Source: Aradus depressus (lineage: Eukaryota > Arthropoda > Insecta > Hemiptera > Aradidae). From it: a DNA stretch of 64,000 nucleotides. Where the stretch lies: NCBI GenBank assembly GCA_963662175.1, contig OY759223.1, positions 15,478,249 to 15,542,248 of the forward strand, in the 5' to 3' direction. Shown piece by piece: positions 33,905 through 63,274 of this stretch. A program made the translations under genes and the position numbers. Position 1 is the first letter of the stretch; every line of letters begins with the position of its first letter. Below the pieces are notes generated by a model. That model did no database searches, was not told where the DNA came from, and worked only from the letters and a program-made list of their open reading frames with translations.

Positions 33905-34290
33905 GTTGGGAGAGGCCAGCCAGCTCTGACACTCCCTAGAAACTAGTACAATGTTTAGATTTCACTTAGAAGATCTCGAGGCCACCTCCTATTCAGACGG
34001 CGTGGAGGATTGTCAGGATGAGATTGAGAGGATAGGACTTGTGCAAATGGGTTAGGATGGGATGAAAGTTTATTGTGGAAATTTAAGAATCGGGATTGGA
34101 CGAGTTTTTGGACGGTTGGGATGTTTAGGTTTTCATGGAGTAATTTATTGGTGACGTAGAAGGGAGCATTTACAATTCGACGAAGGACTTTGGACTGGAA
34201 AACTTGAATGCGGTTTATATTGGATTGTTTGGCTGTACCCCATAGGCCGTAGGTGAAAGATAATTTTAAGCATTGGTTACTCAAAAGGGA
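33905..34290 (-). mobile_element. Jockey-clade LINE C-terminal fragment
   Basis: Minus-strand frame to 33955 reads FTYGLWGTAKQSNINRIQVF, QSKVLRRIVNAPFYVTNKLL, and RRLNRRWPRDLLSE, the classic end of jockey ORF2. Its upstream edge at about 34272 runs straight into the 86-bp tandem repeat. Confidence 0.85.
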
Positions 34291-34545
34291 GTTATCAGGT
34301 TCACAGACGGGAAATTATATTATCGGTTAGAAATTCGATGTAGTGTTTTCTCACAACATTGGTTACTCAAAAGGGAGTTATCAGGTTCACAGACGGGAAA
34401 TTATATTATCGGTTAGAAATTCGATGTAGTGTTTTCTCACAACATTGGTTACTCAAAAGGGAGTTATCAGGTTCACAGACGGGAAATTATATTATCGGTT
34501 AGAAATTCGATGTAGTGATTTCTCACAACATTGGTTACTCCTGTA
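34272..34545. repeat. Tandem repeat, 86-bp unit, about 3.2 copies
   Basis: Units start ATTGGTTACTC at 34272, 34358, 34444 and (partial) 34530. Only one substitution was noticed between units (TGTTTTCTC to TGATTTCTC). Confidence 0.9.
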
Positions 34546-34559
34546 GGTATTCCTGAAGG

Positions 34560-35125
34560 CCCTAAATGGTGGCGTCCCTAAATTTTGAACGGGAGGGGGT
34601 GTTGTGGGGGCCTAAGCATAAATATAGTGCCAGCTAATTAACGGATGATCGGATTGTCATGGAATTTCACATGCAATATTCTTAAGGGCTAAATAGAAAA
34701 ATATGGTGCGAGACGTCACAATTTTGTGAACGGGAGGGGGGTTGTGAGGGTAGACCTAAATATAAAAATGGTGCTAACACATTAACGGATAATCGGATTG
34801 TCATTAAATTTCACATGTAATAGTTACAAAAGCAAAATATGAAAATTGGTTGTGACGTCTCAACTTTTTGAACCTGAGGGCAGGGGTGCATGAAAGCTAA
34901 AGGAATTTCACATGTAGCTCTCTCTTCTTCCGACCGCCGTTGCAAAGTAGATACTAGCTGGGGTGTCAGCCGTTGAAGGCCTATAAGCCTTATTCCATAT
35001 GAATAATGGAAAATTATAACATCATGAATGTACTGTTGAACAATTGAATAGGATTCGAATGAGAGATATTAGGCAAAAAGCCAAAGTTCCCCGGGCAACG
35101 CCGGGTATTACTGCCAGTAGTAATT
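34560..35125 (+). repeat. Degenerate repeats ending in a Helitron-like hairpin
   Basis: Three diverged units share TTTTGAACGGGAGGGGG, AATTAACGGAT.ATCGGATTG and TTTCACATG (about 165-bp period). The segment ends with CCCCGGGCAACGCCGGG at about 35088, a GC hairpin like those near Helitron 3' ends, but CTAG is not clean. Confidence 0.5.
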
Positions 35126-35564
35126 AATCCGAGCGGGAAACTTACTTGATTTCCGACTTTTTTAAAATTAGTAATTTATTTAATACGATATAAATTAATA
35201 ATTATTGAAAAAATTATAAATTTTGAGTTATTTTGTTGACCTAAGGAAATCAGGCTGGTGATTTAATTGTAGTGTTATTCCGTGAGATAATTGCAGTTCA
35301 TCGAACCTGTTTACCTAATATTTCATATTTAATTTGTAATAATTGTAAGGTAATGATCCGTCGTTATTGTAATGATCCGTGACATGGTTTCCCTTGTTAC
35401 TATCCCTTGTTAAGTTGTGAGTACATAGCTAGTCCTATAAGATACCATGACTTAGCCATGTAGACCACCACTACCTCATATAATCGCTAACAAGCTTGGT
35501 GTTTGTTTTACATTATGTAAATCGTAGCTAATAATTGTGAAGCAACAGCAGACCCAACCTAGTA

Positions 35565-36315
35565 CAGTAAAATCCTTTTATAACGATTCCTGATGTAACG
35601 ATTTTCCGGATAAAATAATCCGGATGGAAAACCCGTATCTAGTTTGGTTTGCTATTTAAAAGTGAAGAAATAAATTCAGATATAACGATGTTAGGTATAA
35701 CGATATTCCGCATAAAACGTTCTAAAACATAAGAACAAGTTGTTTTTTCATTCCGGTTATAACGATATAATATGTATAATACGCACATACATACATAATT
35801 GGGTACAACAGTTTTGAACGAATGAAAAATACGAAAAGGGTTTTAAACAGGGTTCTTGTTTACTCTTTGCGAGCGCAATGAGTCATTCCATTTCCCCCTT
35901 GTAGAATATTCTACGAACTCCCTTCTTCCCTTCTAGTGCGTATATTCCTAGTTTCATTTTAGTTTTTCCTTTGCCTCCATAGGGATCGTGACAGTCTAAA
36001 AATTGAATTGAAAATGATTTCGAAGTCACGCATTTTCTATTGAAGAAAAAGTGAAAATCATAAATAGGATTGAGAAAGGAGAAACAATCAAAAATTTAGT
36101 GTCTGAGCTGCGAATTTCCCTGTCTACGATATCGACAATCTGGAAATCCAGAGGCAAAATCAAAGAAATGTTGAAGCATGTGACTTTGAAAAAAAAAAAC
36201 TTAGAAGCAGCCAACATCAAGATCTAGAAGACGCACTTCTTATAACAGTTTGGTTCCGGATATAACGATGTATTTTTCTTGGTCCCTTGAATATCGTTAT
36301 AACCGGATTTTACTA
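35565..36315 (+). mobile_element. Pogo/Tigger element, internally deleted (751 bp)
   Basis: Ends CAGTAAAATCCTTTTATAAC and inverted ...TTATAACCGGATTTTACTA, next to TA (35563-64, 36316-17). The frame at about 36015-36225 encodes HAFSIEEKVKIINRIEKGET, VSELRISLSTISTIWKSRGK, the CENP-B-type N-terminal helix-turn-helix of pogo transposases, ending at TAG 36223. The DDE domain is gone and there is no clean ATG. Internal TATAACGAT repeats echo the termini. Confidence 0.8.
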
Positions 36316-36319
36316 TATG

Positions 36320-36620
36320 TGCTGAGCAACAATTGGCAATCCAGCTATCCAGCATTGCAACGGCGGACAACCAAATTAAAGCGGTGTGCAGCGCTGGTGA
36401 CCACAGCAAGTATTTGACTTGCGAAAACTATATGGGATATATGTATAGTTACATTCGAACGTTGGGCACCCCAGCTATTATTTCCGGTGTGACACTGGTC
36501 ACGCAGGTATTATGCGCAGAGCAACGGTATTCACCGAGCTAGGACGTACTTAGGGGCGCTGGGCACCACAGCTAGTATTTGCGTGGCAATGGCGAACACC
36601 GCAGCTAGTAATTGAGTTCA
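36320..36620 (+). repeat. Iterated Helitron-like terminal motif
   Basis: Variants of GGGCACCACAGCTAGTA recur: GGTGACCACAGCAAGTATT (36397), GGGCACCCCAGCTATTATT (36464), GGGCACCACAGCTAGTATT (36559), GAACACCGCAGCTAGTAATT (36593). Each resembles a Helitron 3' end; repeated tips suggest read-through or tandem insertion. Confidence 0.45.
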
Positions 36621-37268
36621 GATTTATTCTTAATATCGCTATTATTCTTGTAACCTATTATTGTAGTATGTTTTTTATATATTTTTTTCTGTTTTTCAAA
36701 AGTGTTATTCTTGTATTATCTTTGATATTTGTGTTAATGAGGCCAACTTGACTACAAAACATATATCTTAAAGTAATAACAACTTATATTCTATTATAAT
36801 TGGTAATATCATAATTTTTCATTGTAAATTTCTCTATTTTCACTATTCCGAATTTTGTTTTTCGATGTGTAAACATCTAAACATCTTAGCGCTCGGTAGG
36901 GGCTATATCAGAGCGTAAGTCTCGTTGATGTGCATGTGTAAGTGTGTTTGTGTCGGACGGTTGAGCGCGCAGCGCACACACAAACTACACACTTCATTAT
37001 CTCTGATGTCAGCTGTTTTTGAGCATTTCTACGTTCATGGAATAAGAACGTTTATAATATATTTCAGGTGCATTTGACTTCTTATGTGGTACTTTTAATG
37101 TTGTCATCATGGAAGAAACTGTAATATAAGTATTTCGACTGCATTAAAAGTAAAACAATAAAACAACTCTAAAAAACTTGATTAGATATAACATTGTATT
37201 TTTACAACATTATTAATTTATAGTTGTAGTGAATTTAACTTAAATATCAATATTACGAACTATAAAAT

Positions 37269-37472
37269 GGGAGCCATGGTGGCCGTGCGGGCTAGAGCGT
37301 AGGGTTTTAGTCGCATGGTCTCACCTTGGTTTGCGGGTTCGAATCCCGTCCGGGAGTGAGTTTTATTTCGTAGATAAAACTCCCTTCCGGGGCCATGGAT
37401 GTTGTAAATAATTAGGTAAAACACCATTATAAGAGTCATGGCTAATATGCATCGTACATGAGGCCAAAAAAG

Positions 37473-37533
<61 letters not shown>

Positions 37534-37580
37534 ACTTAACGCCCATGAAAAACTAACGTTTATTCGCAATCTGTAAACAC
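37269..37580 (+). mobile_element. SINE-B (class II tRNA-derived) with poly-A and extra 3' sequence
   Basis: The head GGCCGTGCGGGCTAGAGCGT and B box GGGTTCGAATCCC fit a long-variable-arm tRNA (Leu/Ser-like). The tail is ATGCATCGTACATGAGGCC and a poly-A of about 80 bp. Bases 37528-37580 after the poly-A equal (bar one indel) the sequence flanking another SINE-B inside the 55.6-kb DDE element. Confidence 0.85.
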
Positions 37581-37589
37581 GATCATATT

Positions 37590-38780
37590 TACCGTTGTAG
37601 TGAACTTAACTAAAAAATATCAATATTACGAACTGTAAAATGATCTTTCGGTAAGAAACTTTTAGGTTAAGATGCCTCGATATCTTAAATTTGTCACAAT
37701 AAGTAAAATTTGTGGTAAAAAAAATAATATAGGAGTGTAAATCTAAAAAAAAAATCATTATTTTAGCTATCACAAACCTATAATTTTATGTATAAAAGAA
37801 ATTGAAGAGCAATAAATTTGACAGTTTAATGTTTTTTTTTACTTACGCTGATTACGTCTCTGAACAACCCACATAATAATATTGTAACCCTTGTCAATTC
37901 TTCATTTATTTATTTGTTTTTGCAACTTCGTAAAGTTGTACAATAGTTTACAATTTTGTTTTTTTACCGTAAAGATAATGGGAGAGGTTAATGTGACATA
38001 AATATAAATGGTATATGGTGTAAACTAGAAGTAAGTAAATATTATGTTCCAGATAGGAGCTAAAACGCGGTAGTTTCCCTTCATTTATCTCAACTCTTTG
38101 AGTGATAATGAATCCCAAATTTAGAAACCTAACTCTTTTTGTACTCAAGCAGTTTCTTTTTGACTCTTCAAATACTTTTTCGCAATAATGAAAGAGTGGA
38201 AATAATTGTATTTATAACATCTAAATTCCAACTGACTAAATGTAATTCAATCTAACTGGGAGCATTGTTCAAATTTACCAAAGCTCCTTCTTTCCCTATG
38301 TGAAGGTTCCGTGCAGCTTCGACCTTCTATTTTTACTATTGTTTTCCTCTATTTTTTTTGTGACTCAACAGCAAGATGGTGTGGCGCTATACAATAGCAT
38401 ATTCTCTAGACCAGCGTATACATTTCCTAAATGTCTTTATGTAAATCCCTCCTGAGAAAAGCGATTGTTTTTTTTTCTATTTTTGCAGTAATGTCCTTGT
38501 GCGCTCTCAACTCAGCCAGAAAACAGGAGAAGAGCGGAAACATTATTCACAATTGTATTCTTTATATGCAATTTTATTTTAGTTTGTGGAGGAAAAATAT
38601 GAGTAATACTTATTAAAAAATCTTTTTGAAATTTAGATTTTGTTTAATTATGCATATGATAAGATAAGATTAGCTTCATTGAGGTAATGTACATTCTATT
38701 AATTTAAAGCCACAATGCTTTTAAAAAGAATTGTCTGTGAATCAAAATTAATTATGCAGAAGGAAGAAATAAGTTTTGAA
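37590..38780. other. Intergenic AT-rich DNA
   Basis: Begins with a second copy of TATCAATATTACGAACT seen before the SINE-B at 37240. No frame or repeat of note otherwise. Confidence 0.5.
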
Positions 38781-38784
38781 ACAC

Positions 38785-39652
38785 AGTTTTTTTTTTTTAT
38801 TTTTTTTTATTTTTTTTATTTATTTATATATTTACAACGGCATAATAACATTTGCCATTAGCAATTGTGATAAATAGAGCAGTGTCAGGTGCGTGGCTGT
38901 ACTGCTGAGGTACGTGACCGAAGAGGAGTCCAGGCTAGTCCTGGAGCAGGTCCCTCTGCCATATCCGCTTGAGGCGTCGTGGTGGATTTGTGGGGAGAAT
39001 GTTTGTAGATAATTCTTGTATAAGTGGATTGGCGTGATGATGGAGTTTGTCGTGAAAATTTTGATATCGTGTCTTGATAACAGAAGGTACAAATGGGATA
39101 TTGAGGTCATTATGTAATGTGAGGTTGGAAACGTAAAATGGTGCATTGGCAATGTGGCGTAGTATGATGGATTGTATTGACTGAAGGCGTTGTATGTTTG
39201 ATTTTTTGGCTGATCCCCATATCTCGATGCCGTAAGTCCAGATGGGTTTTAGTATAGTGTTGTAAATGTGAAGTTTGTTTTCAAGCGATAATGTCGATCG
39301 TCGTCCGATGATGGATTTCAGTCGTCCAAATCGTCTTTTGAGGTCTGTGCGTTTCAGTCTGATATGAGTTGTCCAAGTTAAACGTCTGTCTAAATGAAGT
39401 CCTAGATATCGTACAGTGTCGGATGCAGGAATGGGCTGGTTGTTAATGTAAACTGGTGGACAAGTGTTGTGTCTGAGGGTAAATGTGGTTTGCAGAGATT
39501 TGTCTCCATTAATTTTTATTCTCCATTTGTTGGCCCAATCTGTTAGCTGGTGTAAATGTTCCTGTAAGTGTGAGCTTGCTTGTGTTGGGTCTGAGTGTGT
39601 TGAGAGAATGGCTGTGTCGTCTGCGTACGTAGCGAGTAGTGTGTTTTCGTGA
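38785..39652 (-). mobile_element. Jockey-clade LINE, reverse transcriptase part
   Basis: Minus strand, poly-T at 38785-38820 being its 3' poly-A. Translation from 39645 downward gives LLATYADDTAIL with the YADD catalytic box, TDWANKWRIKINGDKS, VRYLGLHLDRRLTW, KPIWTYGIEIWGSAKKSN and NAPFYVSNLTLHNDLNI. A frame break precedes the C-terminus. 5'-truncated exactly where the next LINE starts. Confidence 0.88.
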
Positions 39653-40205
39653 CTGTGGCATCAGACAATGGGAGGTATCCACCAGTGATGTCAGGGCTCA
39701 CCTCGAGAACTATGCGGTACGTAGATGGCAAGAGGATTTTTCCTCCCAGAGTCAGAACAAGGGTAGATATTACACCCTTATTCAGCCCAAGATTCCCACC
39801 CAACCATGGTTCAAGACGTACGACAAGCCCAGATCATTTTTCACAACTATCATTCGCCTTCGTCTTAATCACAATCGGCTCCCTTGTCACCTTCACAAGA
39901 TTCATATTCTTCCATCACCATTCTGTACCTGCCAACAGCAAGAAGAAGCGGATGCGAACCATCTCCTCTTGGCTTGTCCACTTACCAACTCAGAACGTGA
40001 AAATATGTACAGTGTCCTCATTCAAAACAAGATGGTGCTCCCCACTACAGTGCAGTTAATAGTGTCGCGAACCAAAAACCGAGAAATTCTTGATACATTG
40101 TTTAGGTACATTTTTGTTAACCATATTGTTGTATAACATATCATTGTAAATAAATGGCTGATATGCTTAGACCATAAGGCCACAAACCAAAAAAAAAAAA
40201 AAAAA
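39653..40205 (+). mobile_element. LINE C-terminal fragment, plus strand
   Basis: The open frame to 40136 reads LRLNHNRLPCHLHKI, CTCQQQEEADANHLLLACP, NSERENMYS, the RNase-H/zinc-like end of an I- or jockey-type ORF2, followed by GACCATAAGGCC and a poly-A at 40188-40205. It abuts the 38785 LINE head to head. Confidence 0.8.
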
Positions 40206-40245
40206 CCTTGTGACATCATAATAACATATTTGTTACATTGCAGCT

Positions 40246-40875
40246 AAGCCCCGTTCACACGATGACAGAAATCACGATAGTTGCTGCCGAGACAGCGACG
40301 GTCGTGATTTCTGTCATCGTGTGAACGAAGATACTGTCAGGACAGTACGACAGTACGGTCCTGTCGCACTATCAAGTTTGGCTTGATATTGCGACAGTGC
40401 TGCCGCGACTGTGACAGCAACTGCCATCGTGTGAACGGCTTTGACAGTTCACTATCATTTCAATTCTGTTATCAGCGGCTAATAATATTATTATTTCTGT
40501 TTATTTATTGTTGTTTGTTTCAATAATGTCTGAAAGGTTTAATGCCTATGAATTTTAGGAAGAATATCAAAAATATTCTTGCTTGTGGCTGAAATGTAGC
40601 CCAGAAATTAAAAATCGTAACAAACGTGATGCCGCCGAACAAGCGCTTCTTCAAGTGTCCATTCTACGAATCCATTCACGAGTCCACTTTTTTTACACTT
40701 TTTAATACATAAAGACGCATTAATTTTCTTCAAAGTTTCACCTACAACGACAAGGCCTGCAGCTCCCTCCATGGCACAGCTGTCACTGGGCTGACAAAAT
40801 TGTCACAATGTCATGGAAGTGAACTGCCATGGCAATACTATCATGGCAGTTACTGTCATCGTGCGAACGGGCCTT
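40246..40875 (+). mobile_element. PIF/Harbinger-like element with MADF-domain remnant
   Basis: Ends GCCCCGTTCACACGATGACA and inverted ...TCGTGCGAACGGGCC. From ATG 40527 the frame reads MSERFNAYEF, a stop, then EEYQKYSCLWLKCSPEIKNR and NKRDAAEQALLQV, a MADF (Myb/SANT-like) DNA-binding domain as carried by Harbinger elements. The left end repeats the terminal motif as a 26-bp hairpin (40252-40277 against about 40302-40327). Non-autonomous. Confidence 0.7.
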
Positions 40876-41213
40876 TACATATATACATGTGACATCAAAG
40901 CAACACTACTGTTACCCCGTATGTGATATAACATTGTGACATTACAGTAACATATTTTTTACGTTGCAGTTATGTATTTGAAACATAAATGCAACATTAG
41001 TGTTATATAACAAATATGTGTAAGCTCAATAGTAATAAATTTGAATTAATTCATAAAATTTATATATTCATTTATTATTTCCTAATATTACAGTAATATC
41101 TTAATTTAGACATGATAATAATAATACTTTTGGAAATAAATATATATGAATAGATAATAATTAGTTACAATAATTTAATTTCCTTATTATTATTATTATG
41201 GTCTTCTTCACTG

Positions 41214-41860
41214 TGTATATATGTTACTGTTAATTTGATAAATTGGGTTATTATACATAATAACTGGTTATTATGTATAATAACCACCGTTCTTGGTTAA
41301 TATGACAAATTATTCACAGTTTCTTAATATTTATCATATTAACCAGTTATTATACATAATATAAAACTCACCTTGTTAATATGATAAATTTTGCTTTCAC
41401 AAAAACCTGATTGCCTCCGAGTTTTGAACGACGGGAGGGGCAGATATATCGTTCCGCCGGCCGTACGCCGGCACACCTTCCCCCTGAATTTGGTACCATC
41501 TATTGTGATTTATTTGTCTCCAAATAATATAGCTTAAATTCCTGGATGAGTTCAGTTGCAATAACCCTTTGATGCGCTCTTGTCAATTTATCAAAATTGT
41601 AAGACATCAAAAATCTGAAACACGATATATCTGCCCCTCCCGTCGTTCAAAACTCGGAAGCAATCAGGTTTTTGTGAAAGCAAAATTTATCATATTAAGA
41701 AGGTGAGTTTTATATTATGTATTATAACTGGTTAATATGATAAATATTAAGAAACTGTGAATAATTTGTCATATTAACCAAGAACGGTGGTTATTATACA
41801 TAATAACCAGTTATTATGTATAATAACCAAATTTATCAAATTAACAGTAACATATATACA
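41214..41860. repeat. Foldback element, two 238-bp arms
   Basis: 41214-41451 and 41623-41860 are inverted copies with only about four differences seen; spacer 171 bp. Arms contain ATTATACATAATAACTGG repeats and end CGGGAGGGGCAGATATATCG at the loop side. No frame. Confidence 0.88.
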
Positions 41861-41954
41861 TTGAAGGTCTGTTTCTGTGTATAATATGTCTGATCGTTTA
41901 ACAGGTTTGGTGGTAGTCAAAGAGGTTGAGGATCAATACTGTTATCGTTCTCTT

Positions 41955-42232
41955 TTTGTATTTGGAAGCGTGCTTGCTTACTGAGCTCAAAATCGCAGGT
42001 TCGAAACTCTGCCCTTGGATTTCTTATCTGGGAGGTAAAAAAAAACCTTGAGCGAGCTATCCTTTGGATGGGACGTACTCGTTAAAGACCCCTACCCTAA
42101 GTGAATATAAATTTAGGGTAGAAAAAATGTAGGTCTCCCATGGTAGGATCGGGCTCATGCCCACCAGAGCGACGAGAGAGCGCTCTGGTAGTAGGCGATA
42201 TGACCTAGTAGTTAAAGCCCGGGCATGATTCA
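41955..42232 (+). mobile_element. SINE-A copy
   Basis: tRNA-like head (GCGTGCTTGCTTACTGAGCT, GGTTCGAAACTC) through the complete body to AAAGCCCGGGCATGA; lacks a TTAGG tail. Confidence 0.85.
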
Positions 42233-42424
42233 CAATAACTAACTATAAAATACATGGAAGTATTTACGGTATTTGTACCATTAATAGCCACGACTAATAC
42301 TACTATACTTAAATACTTCAGGTAGAAGTAAATACTTAGTATTTGTAAAGTCGTGAGATAATTTAAATGTAAACAATAATTACATTACGGCACTGAAAAT
42401 GGGATATGCAGACACATAATATAT

Positions 42425-42675
42425 GTTCATAGCACAAGATCATGGGATCGAAACCCGGCAGAGGGCCCTTAGCCTTAAGTTTTTTTATCAGAAGAGAAAA
42501 ACCTTGAGCATGCCGTCCTTCGGATGTGACGTTAAGCGATGATCTCTATTCTGTACGATGTCAGATACACTTAAAGAACCCTCATCCTAGGTAAATAAAA
42601 ATTTAGGGTAGGCAAAATTTCGGACTCCCACCAGAGCGACGAAAGAGCGCTCTGATGGTAGGCGACATGACTTAC
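42425..42675 (+). mobile_element. SINE-A copy
   Basis: B box GGATCGAAACCCGG, body with CCGTCCTTCGGATGTGACGT, shortened in the CCCACAGTAGAGTCGGG segment, ending GCGACATGACT. Confidence 0.8.
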
Positions 42676-42679
42676 TGTA

Positions 42680-43170
42680 CATATTAACTAACATAATGAA
42701 GAAGCTAAAATGATAAAACGTACAGAGGTAGTTTTTATAGATAATATTTCTAAAATAAAGAACACACCCGAGTTGATCCTCTGAGAATATGGGTTCCAAT
42801 AGGTAGTTATACTAATAGTACACAGAAGGTCCCATAAAAGTTGTCCACCATAAAGACATCTGTCTGTCTATTTGTTCGTCTCTCTGTCGTCGTCCCGACC
42901 ACTATTTGTGGCCAGAGAAAAACCAAGATAAAAATTGAATAAACCAAAAAAATTGTTTTTATTAAATATGGATTGCTTGCAAGTTACCAATAGGGTCTTC
43001 AAATTTCCAGTGCGTCTGATTCCTAAATCAGCAATCAGCTGTTACATAAATGTACATATACAAAAGAAGTCATATTACATTTATTTAAATATACATGAAT
43101 TCGATCATTTCATTTCCTCGCTCAAAATCGCCATTTCTGTTATACTTTATACTCTTATAGCTAATTTTAC
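42680..43170. other. Intergenic, nothing recognised
   Basis: Short frames on both strands (42587-42799, 42935-43225) have no family motif; the first overlaps a SINE-A end. Confidence 0.5.
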
Positions 43171-43299
43171 ATGCGCAGTAAAAATGGTAAACGCAGCAGC
43201 AGCAAATGCACGCTATTGGATGTGAGTAATTTAATTATATAAGCACAGAAACCACAGCGTGCATTTGGTGCTGCTGCACTTTGCATTTTTGCTGCTCAT
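43171..43299. repeat. Imperfect 40-bp hairpin upstream of the esterase
   Basis: The left arm around GCAGCAGCAGCAAATGCACG is mirrored at 43255-43299 by CGTGCATTTGGTGCTGCTGC; the loop is about 42 bp. It lies about 660 bp before the esterase ATG. At 43330-43515 sequence ending CTGGCTACGCCCCTT resembles an hAT terminus with a C13 run. Confidence 0.65.
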
Positions 43300-43956
43300 A
43301 TAAAGTTAACTTAAGTATTACAGTCAGTGGTTACCTCAGGGGAGCTTCTAGGGGTCCGAGTCTCCCAAATTAATAACAAAAAGTCTGCAAAGCTAACCAT
43401 GGAAACTGCGGGCTGTGCCCCCGGGAGTCTATACCCCCACCCTCGTAGCCTAACTTTGCCCCCTCTCCCCTCCCCCCCCCCCCCCTGCTCTAAATCCTGG
43501 CTACGCCCCTTCCCATATTCTACATATATTTTGTGAAATAGACAATATTTGTTGTCTTTATATTTTTTACAAAAGTTTATGACGATTCAGAGATCCCTGA
43601 AATTTTTTATCATCAATTTTCTACAGAATCTGTAAAATGGTTCCAGAGAGAGATGAAAACTTAGTTAATTGCGGACGATTCACCGACGAATGTTAAGTAA
43701 GTATAAAGGCTTTTAAAATCTAAGTTGGATGTCAAGGATGGGGTATTTTGCAATGTCGTACATAGTGTTTGGCAACAATCTATAGAATCGAGTGTGTGAC
43801 CTTCGTCCAACAAGGCTAGTCTATCCGTTATAGTTTTTTTTTTTTTTTTTACACTTCTCCCACTACTCTACTCAAAAAGGTAGAGAGAGAGAGGTAGGGT
43901 TTAAAAATAAGAAACGACAAAAAAATTGTCATTATGTATCTCGGGTCTGTACAGCA

Positions 43957-61878
<17,922 letters not shown>

Positions 61879-62058
61879 GTATTTATTTTTCCATTCAATC
61901 CAGAAAAAAAAAAAAAAAAACAGCTCTTAACCAGGGTGTAGAGTAGAACGGAGAAGAGATGGCTGGTCGGAGGGGAAATGGGCGGTAGGGAGGGTTCCCG
62001 CACCTCTCCTCCCAGTCAGACGTTCCCAACCTTGCTGTAACTCAGAAACGATTGTAGC

Positions 62059-63061
62059 CAGGGCTGGCCTTAGGTGAGATAGCGGCCGGTGCGAGTATGA
62101 AAAAATGCGCCCCTTCATAGATTTTTCTTTCAATTATCACTGGTTATTTTTGAGGGTCGCCAAAACTTATTGATCATTCTACATTCAGTTTAGAACAATT
62201 TTTTATTGTCAATTTACACACTATTTCTAGCCACATATTTAAAATCTATTACTAATATGTTTCGAAAACTTCGCATTTTTCATCCAAAAATATTGTTTGA
62301 TTTTAGAAATACAGTGTGTATATGAAAAGTGTATTTCGAATACTTTTCTGAATGCGATAAACGCTGATTGGAAGGAAGATTTTTACCTGCCAATGACAGA
62401 CAATAGTTGATTTTTCGTGATTTAAAAATTTTAAGTTTTAATTTTACATTAAACACGAAAAATTCAGTTTCTGTTTTTATTACATATCGCCTATTGCTAA
62501 TCAAGTTGAAGAGTATGCTCAATTGTTGGTCAATGAAAACTTGACATGTTCACGATTGATCACAATTATTCTTACCTCTTTTCAGTTTGAGACACGAAAA
62601 GATTCCAGTATGGTGGTTATTATCACACACAACGTAATTCAATAAATTTTCCAATTATGGATAAAAAAACGTCTACAGTTTTTTTCGAATTCCTTGGAAT
62701 AATGAAATGTCATTCATTGACATTTGTACGCAAAAGAACAGCAGCGCTTGTGGTGGAAAATACGCGAACCGACGTTATAGACCGCAAAGTTTGAATTTGA
62801 TATTTTATTTTTATATATATATATAATATATATTTTTATTTGATAAAGTCAAATCAAATTTATTCAATCACTATATTGACTAACTTAAATGATTGTTACA
62901 GTTTTACACTTTATGATACTAATTGCAGAAGATAGAAAACAAAAAATTTTTTTTTTTTTTTTTTATTTTTTTTTTTTTTTTGTGCTACTCAGAAAATGGC
63001 GTCACAACACCATGGCGCCCTGTGCGACTGCACTGCTCGCACCGCCCTAAGGCCGGCCCTG
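62059..63061. mobile_element. hAT element (1,003 bp) in esterase intron 6
   Basis: Ends CAGGGCTGGCCTTAGG and inverted CCTAAGGCCGGCCCTG with further inverted GGTGCGAG, and exact 8-bp duplication ATTGTAGC (62051-62058, 63062-63069). No intact transposase; long T runs near 62950. Confidence 0.92.
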
Positions 63062-63274
63062 ATTGTAGCTATGAACTCGAAATTTGAAATGATGATGTCT
63101 CATGTGCTAACATAGATCTAATCAGATTTTGATCAAAATCGAACAAAATTCGAGATAACTTTACTTCGTTGCCTAAGCACATTTTATAACGATACCGCTT
63201 ATATTCATAGCCTAATCAGAAATCTATTCAAATAAGAGTTGTAGAAAAAATAAAAGGTACTTTTTTGAAGGCGG

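Noticed and set aside
34272..34545. CRISPR-like regular repeat
   Set aside because: Contiguous 86-bp units without spacers in eukaryotic DNA: a minisatellite.
36026..36220. Minus-strand frame in the pogo element
   Set aside because: Shadow of the plus-strand helix-turn-helix frame.
37363..37569. Open frame of poly-phenylalanine (minus strand)
   Set aside because: It is the poly-A tail of a SINE-B read backwards.
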